This document shows positions 48,472 to 56,093 of a stretch of 64,000 bases of DNA, in pieces. Below the pieces are notes generated by a model, which saw only the letters and a program-made list of their open reading frames with translations, made no database searches and was not told the DNA's origin. Position numbers and translations under genes: made by a program. The DNA comes from Microbacterium sp. (GTDB lineage Bacteria > Actinomycetota > Actinomycetes > Actinomycetales > Microbacteriaceae), in assembly GCF_031180975.1 (NCBI RefSeq), contig NZ_JAPSLI010000001.1, positions 1 through 64,000 on the forward strand, in the 5' to 3' direction. The stretch's first letter is position 1, and each line of letters opens with the position of its first letter.

Positions 48472-49170
48472 CCTCGGAGCGGAGTCCTCGGGGTCACCGG
48501 ACAGCAGGACGTCGCCGGTCCTGGCCGCCCTGACCTCCAGCCGATCGATCTCGTCGGCGCGGAGCGCCGTGCCCGCGCTCACCGTCGCGGTGGACTCCGG
48601 GAACGCCCGCCAGCTCGACAGTGTGGTCTCCGAGCCGTCCTCACCCACCACGACGAGCAGATACGTCCACCCGTCCGCGGGCGCGTCGGCGGCGTCCTCG
48701 TACCGGCAGGTCATGTCGATGCGGGTGCCCCAGGCGACATCCTCCAGCCGGACGGATGCCGACAGCGGGCGGTCCGCGACCGGCTCCAGTGCCACGGTCA
48801 GGGAGTCGTCCGGCGAGAGCGAGCGCATCACCGGCACGATGAGTACCGCGGCGATCACCGCTGCGGCCACCCCGAGTGCGGCGATGCGGCGCATCCGCCG
48901 ACTTCGGCGCGCACGCGCCCGCCCGATGCGGATGATGTCGGCGCGACGTGCGGGATCGGGGGCGGCGCCGACCGGCGCTGCGGCCTCGTCCAGGCGGTCG
49001 GCGGGCACCCGCGAGAGCAGGCCGGGGATGGGTGCGAGTTCGGCGATCGCGGTGCGACACCGGTCGCACTGCGCGAGGTGGGCCTCGTAGCGCACGCGGT
49101 CGGCGGCGCTCAGCGCGCCGAGCACGTATGCGGCGTCCCACTGCGCGAAGCGGGCGTGGTCGTCGGTCAT
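48469..49170 (-). CDS. membrane-bound anti-sigma factor (zinc-finger, RskA-like)
   Basis: 233 residues from ATG 49170. The N-terminal zinc-binding anti-sigma domain has HLAQCDRCR (H-x3-C-x2-C). One membrane helix (about 97–115) leads to an extracytoplasmic RskA-like domain. It should hold the neighbouring sigma factor inactive until a surface signal acts. It overlaps the sigma gene by ATGA, the usual coupling for such pairs. Confidence 0.9.
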   Translation of the reverse strand: MTDDHARFAQWDAAYVLGALSAADRVRYEAHLAQCDRCRTAIAELAPIPGLLSRVPADRLDEAAAPVGAAPDPARRADIIRIGRARARRSRRMRRIAALGVAAAVIAAVLIVPVMRSLSPDDSLTVALEPVADRPLSASVRLEDVAWGTRIDMTCRYEDAADAPADGWTYLLVVVGEDGSETTLSSWRAFPESTATVSAGTALRADEIDRLEVRAARTGDVLLSGDPEDSAPR

Positions 49171-49673
49171 CGCGTCACTCCCCTCTCCTGCAGCGCCAGT
49201 CGCAGCGCCCTGAGCCCGTAGTGCAGCCGCGACTTGACGGTTCCTTCGGGGACGGTGAGGTCCTGCGCGATCTCCGCGACGCTGAGGCCGCGGTAGTAGG
49301 CCCGCACCACCACATCCCGGTGCGCCGGCGACAGCACCGCCAGCGCTTCCTCGATGAGCATGGCGTCGAACAGCGCGTCCGTGGCGTCCCGCACCGGCCC
49401 GTCCGGCGTCTCCGGCACGGTGATCTCGCGCTGGTGGCGGGCGCTGCGCGCCTCGTCGATCACGAGGTGTCTGGCGACGGTGTACATCCAGGAGCGGGTG
49501 GCCTCCGGCTCGTCCGCCAGGATCCGGGGAGTGCGCCACGCGCGCAGGAGCGTCTCCTGGACCACGTCGTCGGCGGCCGCTCTGTCGCCGGTGAGATGCA
49601 CGACGTAACGCCAGATCGGTCCCGCGTGGGCATCGTAGAGCGCGCCCAGCCGCGCAGCATCGTCATCCGGCAT
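49167..49673 (-). CDS. ECF sigma factor (SigL/SigK-like)
   Basis: 168 residues. Region 2 (LYDAHAGPIWRYVVHLTGDRAAADDVVQETLLRAWR) and region 4 (LSPAHRDVVVRAYYRGLSVAEIAQDLTVPEGTVKSRLHYGLRAL) are complete; there is no sigma1.1 or region 3. With the zinc-finger anti-sigma factor it forms a surface-stress switch. Its own promoter carries TGAACC-N16-CGTGTC, so it is likely autoregulated. Similar promoters lie before the lipoprotein and CHRD genes. Confidence 0.92.
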   Translation of the reverse strand: MPDDDAARLGALYDAHAGPIWRYVVHLTGDRAAADDVVQETLLRAWRTPRILADEPEATRSWMYTVARHLVIDEARSARHQREITVPETPDGPVRDATDALFDAMLIEEALAVLSPAHRDVVVRAYYRGLSVAEIAQDLTVPEGTVKSRLHYGLRALRLALQERGVTR

Positions 49674-49691
49674 CCGTCACCTCCTGCTCAG

Positions 49692-49719
49692 GACACGGGA
49701 GCGGCGCCCCGAGGGTTCA
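49692..49719 (-). promoter_or_regulatory. autoregulatory ECF promoter of the sigma operon
   Basis: On the minus strand TGAACC (49714–49719) and CGTGTC (49692–49697) are 16 nt apart and 19 nt from the sigma start codon. Hexamers and spacing are identical to the lipoprotein promoter. Confidence 0.8.
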
Positions 49720-49871
49720 TTCCCGCCGGACGGCACGCTCGTTCCGAGTATGGACCCGTCCGAGTGCGCTGCGGCGGGATTCGTCAAGCCCCCCGACAGT
49801 GTGCCGGAGCGCCTCTAATGTCGAAAGCACCTCACCGGCGCACCCGAGCGCGGGGCGGAGAAGAGACGACG

Positions 49872-51260
49872 ATGCCGACGCTTGACGAGACACCCACCGA
49901 AGCACTGCTCGAAGGACGCTACCGACTCGGGGAGTGCATCGGCCGGGGCGGCATGGCGGTCGTGCACCGGGCCGAGGACCTCATGCTCGACCGCACGGTC
50001 GCGATCAAGATCATGCGCTCCGGGACCGAGGGGCCGGGTGCCGGGGCGCGCACCCGCCGGGAGATGTCGGTGCTGGCATCGCTGAACCATCCCGGCCTGG
50101 TCACGCTGCTCGACGCCAGGGTCGTGGAGGGCGGCCCGGAGTACCTGGTGATGGAGTACGTCGACGGCCCGAGCCTGCGGGAGCGGCTGGACGAGGGCCC
50201 CCTGACGCCCACCGAGGTCGCCTCCCTCGCGGGCGACCTCGCGGAGGCGCTGCACGCCGTGCACAGTGCGGGCGTGGTGCACCGCGACATCAAGCCGTCC
50301 AACGTGCTGCTCGCACCGACCGGGTTCCCGTCGCACCCGTTCCGCGCGAAGCTGGCCGACTTCGGCATCGCACAGCTGTTGGACGGGGCACGGATGACGT
50401 CCCCGGGCATGGTGCTCGGCACCCCCGCGTACGTCGCCCCGGAGCAAGCGCGCGGCGCGGCCCCCGCCCCTGCGGCGGACATCTTCGCGCTCGGCGTGGT
50501 CCTGCTGGAGGCCTTCACGGGCAAGCGCCCCTTCTCGAACGCGACCCCGGCCGAGGCCATCGCCGCGCGGCAGACGCTGCCGCCGGACATCCCGGACGGT
50601 CTCGACCCCCGCTGGGCGGCGCTGCTGCGGCGGATGACGTCGTTGGACCCCGTGCTGCGCCCCACCGCCCTCGAGGTGGCGTCCGCGGTGCGGCCGCTGA
50701 GGCCGGAGGGCGACACGCAGCCGTGGAGCGGCGGATCAGCGGCGCCCGGCGCCGCAGCGGGGGCGTCGCTGGTCTCCGCGAACAGTTCGGAGGTCACCGC
50801 CGGAGGCGACGACGGCGGTACGCGGACGCTCGTGATGCCTCCGGTGCCGACGGCGAACGCCCGGCCGCGGCGGGCGGGCGGGCGTCTGCGCGTGCTCGCC
50901 GCGCTCGGGACGGGGTCGGCGGCGGCGCTGATCGCGGCGGTGGTGTGGGCCAGTTCGCTGGGCGACGGCACGCCCGAGCCGGTCAGCAGCGTTCCTCCGG
51001 TGGTGGCGCCCTCGGCGCCCGTCGAACAGGCTCCGGCGGTCGACACCTCCGACGACGACTCCCAGGAGGACGGCGGCGAGCAGGATGACGACGCGCCCCA
51101 GCAGAACGAGAAGGAGGCCGCGAAGGCCGCCGAGGAGCAGGCGAAGCAGGCCGAGAAGGCCGCCGAAGAGCAGCGGAAGAAGGCGGAGGAAGCCCAGAAG
51201 CAGGCCGAAAAGGCCGCCGAGGAGAAGCAGAAGTCCGGCAAGGGCAACGGCGGCGGCTGA
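49872..51260 (+). CDS. membrane Ser/Thr protein kinase with coiled-coil tail
   Basis: 462 residues from ATG 49872. Kinase domain about 17–275: glycine loop GRGGMAVV, VAIKIM lysine, VVHRDIKPSN catalytic loop, LADFGIAQLL, and GTPAYVAPEQARG. One membrane helix is at about 336–355. The outside part is short and acidic, then a long Lys/Glu/Ala coiled coil (about 415–455); there are no PASTA repeats. It faces away from the sigma operon. It could sense envelope state through the coiled coil; its substrate is unknown. Confidence 0.9.
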   Translation: MPTLDETPTEALLEGRYRLGECIGRGGMAVVHRAEDLMLDRTVAIKIMRSGTEGPGAGARTRREMSVLASLNHPGLVTLLDARVVEGGPEYLVMEYVDGPSLRERLDEGPLTPTEVASLAGDLAEALHAVHSAGVVHRDIKPSNVLLAPTGFPSHPFRAKLADFGIAQLLDGARMTSPGMVLGTPAYVAPEQARGAAPAPAADIFALGVVLLEAFTGKRPFSNATPAEAIAARQTLPPDIPDGLDPRWAALLRRMTSLDPVLRPTALEVASAVRPLRPEGDTQPWSGGSAAPGAAAGASLVSANSSEVTAGGDDGGTRTLVMPPVPTANARPRRAGGRLRVLAALGTGSAAALIAAVVWASSLGDGTPEPVSSVPPVVAPSAPVEQAPAVDTSDDDSQEDGGEQDDDAPQQNEKEAAKAAEEQAKQAEKAAEEQRKKAEEAQKQAEKAAEEKQKSGKGNGGG

Positions 51261-51288
51261 ACCGCTCGCCACGCTGCGGTGCCGAGAG

Positions 51289-51316
51289 TGAACTTTCGGG
51301 CGGGCTCCATCGTGAG
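51289..51316 (+). promoter_or_regulatory. ECF-type promoter of the CHRD gene
   Basis: TGAACT (51289–51294) and CGTGAG (51311–51316) are separated by 16 nt. It differs from the sigma-operon promoter only at the last –35 base and two –10 bases. It lies 65 nt before the CHRD start. Confidence 0.62.
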
Positions 51317-51380
51317 AAGGAGGGGGCTGTCGCGTCCGGCGTCGCCCCGCGAATGGCAGACAAGGAAGTGAGGCAGCATC

Positions 51381-51809
51381 ATGCACCATGTCACTCGAGC
51401 CGCGATCGCCGGCGGGATCTCGTTGCTGGCGGTCTGCGGAGCGGTCGCAGCGAGCGCCGCGCCCGCGGTCCCGCTGAACAACGGGCAGGAGACCACCGAC
51501 GCCAAGGGCGGCGCGCACGGCATGTTCAGCTACACGATCGACGGCGATCAGTTCTGCTACACGATCGAGGTCGATGGACTCACCACCGCGGCTGCGGCCG
51601 CGCACGTGCACCTCGCGCCCCGGGGTGAAGCCGGCCCGATCCGCATCCCGCTCAGCGTGCCGAACGAGACGTCGTTCGACGTGTCGGGCTGCGCGACGGT
51701 CTCCGACCCGGCGATCCTCGCCGGAATCCAGGAGGATCCCGGCGACTGGTACGTGAACGTGCACACCCCGACGTACCCCGGCGGTGAGGTGCGCGGCCAG
51801 CTGAAGTAG
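51381..51809 (+). CDS. exported CHRD-domain protein
   Basis: 142 residues. A signal peptide with cleavage after ASA (about residue 26) is followed by a single CHRD domain (LNNGQETTDAKGGAHGMFSYTIDGDQFCYTIEV… GWYVNVHT-like end, YPGGEVRGQL). Two cysteines (FCYT, SGCA) may pair. CHRD domains are extracellular beta-sandwiches of uncertain function. The promoter suggests membership of the adjacent ECF regulon. Confidence 0.88.
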   Translation: MHHVTRAAIAGGISLLAVCGAVAASAAPAVPLNNGQETTDAKGGAHGMFSYTIDGDQFCYTIEVDGLTTAAAAAHVHLAPRGEAGPIRIPLSVPNETSFDVSGCATVSDPAILAGIQEDPGDWYVNVHTPTYPGGEVRGQLK

Positions 51810-51818
51810 TGGCCGATC

Positions 51819-51850
51819 GGATGCCGCGTGCGCGCCGGCGCGCGGCATCC
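51819..51850. terminator. bidirectional hairpin between CHRD and hydrolase genes
   Basis: GGATGCCGCG (51819–51828) pairs with 51841–51850 around a GC-rich core, between convergent stops. Confidence 0.72.
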
Positions 51851-51854
51851 GCGC

Positions 51855-52421
51855 TCAGTCCCAGTCGAGGTACTCCTCGATGATCACGGCGGCGTCGACG
51901 GGGTGGGTCGCCGGGAAGAGGTGGTCCGCGCCCTCGAGCGTCTTGAGGCTCGCGCGCTCCGGTGCGGTGGCCTGCAGCTTGTCGCCGGTCGCCGGGACCG
52001 TCACCTCGTCGTCGGAGCCCTGGATGATGAGCACCGGCATGACCGGCGGCAGGGGGATGTCGACGTCCTCCACGCCGAGCAGCAGCAGTCCGTTCACGCG
52101 GTCGGTGTGCGCGTTCGCGAAGGTGCGCGCGACCGTGCCGCCGAGGCCGTGACCGCCGATCCAGGTGTCCTCGATGCCGAGGTGGTCGATGACCGCCAGA
52201 GTGTCGGCGACGCGCTCTTCCAAGGTCTCCTCGCCCTGGGACCCGGAGTCGATCCGCACCACACGGAACCCGGCCTCCTCGGCGAGGTAGTGCGAGATGA
52301 CGCCCAGCACGTCGGCGTCCAGACCGCGGCCGGGGATCAGCACCAGCGTGACGGGCCCTTCACCCTCGTCGACGTACGCCACGGCACGGCCTGTCGGTTC
52401 GAAGATGCTGCTCTCGGTCAC
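51855..52421 (-). CDS. alpha/beta-hydrolase-fold protein without the serine nucleophile
   Basis: 188 residues from ATG 52421. The fold is clear: an oxyanion strand LVLIPGRGLDADV, the elbow region WIGGHGLGGTVAR, an Asp in IIQGSDDEVT and a His in EGADHLFPATHP. The usual G-x-S-x-G serine is replaced by Gly (GHGLGG); the codon is GGC. The protein therefore should not catalyse normal ester hydrolysis. It may bind a ligand, or be a perhydrolase-like relative using other residues. Confidence 0.8.
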   Translation of the reverse strand: MTESSIFEPTGRAVAYVDEGEGPVTLVLIPGRGLDADVLGVISHYLAEEAGFRVVRIDSGSQGEETLEERVADTLAVIDHLGIEDTWIGGHGLGGTVARTFANAHTDRVNGLLLLGVEDVDIPLPPVMPVLIIQGSDDEVTVPATGDKLQATAPERASLKTLEGADHLFPATHPVDAAVIIEEYLDWD

Positions 52422-52528
52422 GTGCTTCAGTCCTCTCGTGTGGCCGGGGTCACATCAACCTTATCCGGCGCGGCGGGGCGGGTGCGGGGTCCCGTCTCGT
52501 GTGACAGAACCCGGACCACCGCGCCTGT

Positions 52529-52559
52529 GCGCGGCGTGTCGCGCTCCGACACGCCGCGC
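52529..52559 (-). terminator. hairpin downstream of the small lipoprotein gene
   Basis: A perfect 13-bp stem (52529–52541 with 52547–52559, 5-nt loop) lies in the 205-nt gap between the lipoprotein stop and the hydrolase start. I see nothing else in this gap except space for the hydrolase promoter. Confidence 0.6.
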
Positions 52560-52626
52560 GCGCCTCGGTTCGTCCGGGATCCGGCACGCCCTGCCCCCGG
52601 CATCCGATCAGGGCGAGCGGATGCCG

Positions 52627-52992
52627 TCAGCCGCAGAACGCGTCCAACGATTCCTTCACCCGCTCGACGGCCTCGACCGTCTCGGGCGCGCGCAGGTCGG
52701 CCGAGTCGGCGAGGCGCTGCGCGTTGGACGAGATGAGGTCGCCGATCTCGCCGCCGATGTCGTCGGCAGCGCCCTCGAGCGTGGCGACGAGATCATCGCG
52801 CGCAGCGGCGATCTGCTCTTCGCTGGCGTTCCCGTCCGCGAGAAGGGTCTGATACTGCCCGTAGGCGTCGTCGAACGCCGCGCAGATCTCACCGACCGGA
52901 ACTCCGGCGGCCTCTCCGGCGAGCTGCGTCACCTGCGAGCAGCCGGTGAGGAGTCCGAGAGCGAGGAGCGGAATGATGGCGAGTCGGCGCAT
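52627..52992 (-). CDS. small lipoprotein (121 aa)
   Basis: 121 residues. The N-terminal signal peptide has the lipobox LLTGC (Cys18). The mature part is almost all helical, with two more cysteines (EICAAF and the C-terminal AFCG) that could pair. No known domain. It is anchored outside the membrane by a lipid and may be an envelope or stress protein. Confidence 0.75.
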   Translation of the reverse strand: MRRLAIIPLLALGLLTGCSQVTQLAGEAAGVPVGEICAAFDDAYGQYQTLLADGNASEEQIAAARDDLVATLEGAADDIGGEIGDLISSNAQRLADSADLRAPETVEAVERVKESLDAFCG

Positions 52993-53037
52993 ACCGCGAG
53001 GCTAGCCGGGGAAGCTGTGCGTCGCCGTGGCGCCGGT

Positions 53038-53508
53038 TCACTCGTCGGTCAACCCGGCCCGCGCGAGGTTCCGCTTCAGCCAGTCGGGCCGGTGGTCGGG
53101 TGAGCGCGGGTACTTCCGCTGCTCCGTGAGCCACTCCCGGTCGGCGACGTCGACGTGCCAGGACGGCTCGTCGTCGTAGTTGTACGTCGCCTCCGCTGCG
53201 CCGTCACGGCGCACGGTGAGCACCATGGAGAACCACGTGCCGCGGTCGGCCTGGTACATCGCGGCGCGCAGGCGCCTGCGTACCAGCGAGAGGCCCGGCG
53301 GGATGTCGGCGGCCACCGAGCTGCCGTCGAGCAGTTCCGCGACAGCGCTGATGTCGGCCACGCCCCCGACCGTCGAGCACTCGTATCGGATGCGTGCCCA
53401 CCCATCGGGCGCGGCCGCAGCGAGGGCCTGTGCCATCTCGGCGCGCAGGCGCGCCTCGGCGAGGAGCGGGGACTCGGTCGGTTCTAGGTCGGGCGTCTTG
53501 GCGTGCAC
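53038..53508 (-). CDS. YezG-like (DUF600) immunity-type protein
   Basis: 156 residues from GTG 53508; an upstream ATG is out of frame. Blocks such as MYQADRGTWFSMVLTVRRDG, YNYDDEPSW and YPRSPDHRPDWLKRNL match the YezG-like immunity/antitoxin family, which neutralises nuclease or LXG-type toxins in other bacteria. No toxin gene is next to it here. It may be an orphan immunity gene. Confidence 0.6.
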   Translation of the reverse strand: MHAKTPDLEPTESPLLAEARLRAEMAQALAAAAPDGWARIRYECSTVGGVADISAVAELLDGSSVAADIPPGLSLVRRRLRAAMYQADRGTWFSMVLTVRRDGAAEATYNYDDEPSWHVDVADREWLTEQRKYPRSPDHRPDWLKRNLARAGLTDE

Positions 53509-53529
53509 GTCACCATGCTCGCACGTCGC

Positions 53530-53700
53530 TCACTCGACGTGTTTGGTGTGATCCTCGACGTCGGGTTCGGCGCGGAGGACGTCGGCGATCTCCTCCTCGG
53601 GGCGCGGGGCGATCGTCTCATCCTCCTCGAGCTCGGGAATGCTGGGCTCGTCCGGCGCGGGGACGTGCCCGTGCGGAGTCTGGTCGTTGTGGTCGGACAC
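53530..53700 (-). CDS. small acidic protein (56 aa)
   Basis: 56 residues from GTG 53700, with GGAGGGA 8 nt upstream. Very acidic (IPELEEDETIAPRPEEEIADVL) with several histidines at both ends. Predicted to be disordered. I recognise no family; the good ribosome site and composition suggest a real gene. Confidence 0.5.
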   Translation of the reverse strand: MSDHNDQTPHGHVPAPDEPSIPELEEDETIAPRPEEEIADVLRAEPDVEDHTKHVE

Positions 53701-53856
53701 GGCTGTTCCCTCCGTCGATGACACCACAGCGTACGCCGGTCGGGACGCCCACGGCGCGGTCGAGGCGCTGCCCACGAGTAACCTGATCGCGTCGGCGGCG
53801 GGCGGAGGGGCGGCGGTCCGATAAGGACGTCGACGGGCGCCTGTCTGGCTCCGCTT

Positions 53857-55278
53857 CTAGACGACCGCCCCGGTGGGCTCCTCATCCGCGGCAGTCGGCA
53901 CTCGCCCCTGGAGCGTCGCGAAAGCGACGACTGCGGCTGTGAGCAACACGCCGGCGCTGACCAGAAGCGCAGCCCGATAGCCGTCCACCAGAGCGTCCGC
54001 GGTCGCGCTTCCCGTCGCCGCCGTCACTGTGGCGGCGACGCCGGCCAGCAGCGCCAACCCGAGAGCGACGCCGATCTGCTGTGCGGAGTTCAGGAGTGCC
54101 GAGGCGATGCCGGCCTTGTCGTGATCGACACGATAGACGGCCGCCTGGGTGAGGGCCATGACACCGAGCCCGAAACCGACGGCGAGAACGAACAGTCCTG
54201 GCGCGAACCGGAGCCCGTCACCGTGGTCGCCCACGGCCCACCAGATCCACAGGGCGCCCACTACGCTGAGGAGCCCTCCTGTCGCAGTGACGTAACGCGG
54301 CGCGATCGTGAGCAGCACTCTCGGCGCCGCGCCAGCCCCGACGATGATGCCCGCCGCGAACGGCAGCATCGACAGACCGGTGACAAGCGGTGAGTACGCC
54401 TGCACCTGCTGCAGGTAGAGCGTGGCGATGTAGAGGATGCCCATGGGTCCGATCGCGAGGCCGAGCATCGTCAGATATGCCCCTGTGCGGTTGCGATCGC
54501 GGAAGAGTGCGAGCGGCACGAGCGGGTTGGCGACGCGGCGCTGGGTGAGTACGAACACCACCAGCAGGGCGACGGCGAGACCGATGAGAGCGTAGCCTGC
54601 GGAATCGGTGAGCCCGGCTTCAGCGAACCGCGTGATCGCGTAGACGACAGCGACCATGCCACCCGTGCCGAGAACCGCGCCGAGGGCGCCCACGCGTCCA
54701 GCGTGCGGGTTCGCAGCCACGAGAGTGCGGCTGCCCAGCAGCACCAGCACGCCGATGGGGATGTTGATGAAGAAGACCCACCTCCAGCCGAGGAGATCGG
54801 TCAGGACGCCACCCAGGAGCACCCCCACCACGATGCCGATGCCGGACATCGCGCCGTACAGGGACAACGCGGCGTCGCGCATCTTCCGACTGTCGAACGT
54901 CGTCGCGATCAGCGCCAGCGCGTTGGGTGCAACGAGCGCGGCGCCGATCCCCTGAGCCACTCTGGCAGCGATGAGCACGGCCGTGGTCTGGCCCAGACCT
55001 CCGGCGAGCGAGGCCAGCACGAACACTGCCAGTCCGAGTTGGAGCGTGCGCCGGCGTCCCCAGAGGTCCCCGATGCGCCCGCCGAGGAGCAGGAGCGAGC
55101 CGAACGCGAGGATGTAGCCGTTGATCACCCACGGCAGATGCACCGGATGCACATCGAGTTCGCGCTGGATGCTCGGCAGGGCGATATTCACGATCGAGTC
55201 GTCAAGCACCAGCATCAGCTGCGCTGTCGCGATCACCAGCAGGGGCACGAGGCTGGATGCTGCTTTCGTCGACGACAT
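53857..55278 (-). CDS. MFS exporter, DHA2 (14-helix) family
   Basis: 473 residues, about 14 membrane helices. LVLDDSIVNIALPSIQRELDV (helix 1 with the DHA2 Asp), GRIGDLWGRRRTLQ (motif A) and YGAMSGIGIVVGVLLGGVLTDLLGWRWVFFINIPIGV (motif C) are clear. Probable drug or metabolite exporter. A TTGACA box (minus strand, 55345–55350) and one of two CsoR-family-like operators lie over its promoter. The divergent gene encodes an AhpD-like protein. Confidence 0.9.
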   Translation of the reverse strand: MSSTKAASSLVPLLVIATAQLMLVLDDSIVNIALPSIQRELDVHPVHLPWVINGYILAFGSLLLLGGRIGDLWGRRRTLQLGLAVFVLASLAGGLGQTTAVLIAARVAQGIGAALVAPNALALIATTFDSRKMRDAALSLYGAMSGIGIVVGVLLGGVLTDLLGWRWVFFINIPIGVLVLLGSRTLVAANPHAGRVGALGAVLGTGGMVAVVYAITRFAEAGLTDSAGYALIGLAVALLVVFVLTQRRVANPLVPLALFRDRNRTGAYLTMLGLAIGPMGILYIATLYLQQVQAYSPLVTGLSMLPFAAGIIVGAGAAPRVLLTIAPRYVTATGGLLSVVGALWIWWAVGDHGDGLRFAPGLFVLAVGFGLGVMALTQAAVYRVDHDKAGIASALLNSAQQIGVALGLALLAGVAATVTAATGSATADALVDGYRAALLVSAGVLLTAAVVAFATLQGRVPTAADEEPTGAVV

Positions 55279-55324
55279 CCGTCACTCTCCTTCTCGGGTG
55301 TGAGACGCAGTCTCCACATCGGGG

Positions 55325-55375
55325 ATACCCTCGTGGGGTATATTGTCAAGAGTACCAGATACCCCAGGAGGGTAT
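55325..55375. promoter_or_regulatory. two CsoR-family-like operators in a divergent promoter
   Basis: ATACCCTCGTGGGGTAT (55325–55341) and ATACCCCAGGAGGGTAT (55359–55375) are near-palindromes with the ATACCC…GGGTAT ends typical of CsoR/CstR/RcnR-type (DUF156) repressor sites. Their centres are 34 bp apart. Site 1 fills the spacer of the MFS promoter (TTGACA at 55345–55350 on the minus strand). Site 2 lies before the AhpD-like gene. No DUF156 regulator gene is in the window. Confidence 0.68.
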
Positions 55376-55400
55376 ACCGCTCGACAAGCAGAGGAACAGG

Positions 55401-55730
55401 ATGCACTCCCACAACGACGAAGCCCGCTTCATGGCCGACATCAAAGAAGCAGCTCCGGAGATGGTCTCGGCCTTCTTCGCGTTCGACAAGGCGGTGTTCA
55501 GCAAGAACGTCGGCAAGCTCGACCTGGTCACCCGCGAGCTCATCGCTGTGGGCGTCGCGGTGACGACCCAGTGCGCGTTCTGCATCGAAGACCACGCCAA
55601 GCGAGCCGTCAAGGCCGGAGCATCCAAGGCCGACGTCGCCGAAGCGGTCATGGTCGCGACTGCACTGCGGGCGGGCGGTGGCGTGACGCACGGCTGGAAG
55701 GCGATGAATAGTCTCGCCGAGGACGAGTAG
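55401..55730 (+). CDS. AhpD-like carboxymuconolactone decarboxylase family protein
   Basis: 109 residues from ATG 55401. The redox helix TTQCAFCIEDHAKRAVKAGAS keeps the C-x-x-C-x3-H motif of AhpD-type peroxidase partners. The small size matches single-domain CMD proteins. Expected role: thiol peroxidase or electrophile removal. It shares a regulatory region with the MFS exporter, so both probably answer the same metal, sulfur or aldehyde signal. Confidence 0.87.
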   Translation: MHSHNDEARFMADIKEAAPEMVSAFFAFDKAVFSKNVGKLDLVTRELIAVGVAVTTQCAFCIEDHAKRAVKAGASKADVAEAVMVATALRAGGGVTHGWKAMNSLAEDE

Positions 55731-55763
55731 CCTGCGGCGCGGCTCGAGAACTCTGAGTTGACG

Positions 55764-56012
55764 TCAGGAGAAGAGCTGACGGAGGTCGTCAAGATCGCCG
55801 GAGTCGACCACCTTCTGGACGGCATCGACGGTTTCCTGGTCCGTGAACATGCCCTCGAGCGTGTCGTTCCAAATCGCCCGCACTGTGTCCACATCCCGGG
55901 CGTCAACCGCCGCACCCGCGGGCTCGACTGCTTGCTCGTACGGAATCTGCTGGAACCCAGCGGGTGCGTCAATGGGACCGTGGTAGCGCGTTTCGTCTCG
56001 CCTTCGGCTCGC
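55764..56012 (-). pseudogene. truncated C-terminal gene remnant
   Basis: On the minus strand about 75 codons of protein-like sequence end in a stop at 55764–55766 (…VEPAGAAVDARDVDTVRAI and EGMFTDQETVDAVQKVVDS). No start codon or ribosome site precedes it. The protein-like part begins exactly at the edge of the repeat at 55988, in which the frame meets TGA. Codon third positions are less GC-rich than in neighbours. It is probably the 3' end of a lost gene; I do not recognise the family. Confidence 0.5.
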
Positions 56013-56023
56013 TCAACGACCGG
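55988..56023. repeat. GCGTTTCGTCTCGC-family hairpin repeat, copy 1
   Basis: Opens GCGTTTCGTCTCGC and closes GCTCAACGACCGG, with CTTCGG in the middle. The segment GAGCGAAnnnGAGACGAAACGC in reverse is shared with the copies at 56051 and inside gcvP (30672). Intergenic, beside the gene remnant. Confidence 0.88.
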
Positions 56024-56050
56024 GCTGATCCGACTCTGCCCCGGTTCGAC

Positions 56051-56084
56051 GCGTTTCGTCTCGCTTCGCTCGCTCAACGACCGG
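56051..56084. repeat. GCGTTTCGTCTCGC-family hairpin repeat, copy 2
   Basis: The same ends as copy 1, with TTCGCTC in the middle, in the same orientation 27 nt further on. It ends 10 nt before the ychF stop. The two copies and the remnant account for the 363-nt stretch 55731–56093, which has no intact gene. Confidence 0.88.
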
Positions 56085-56093
56085 AGGAGGCGA

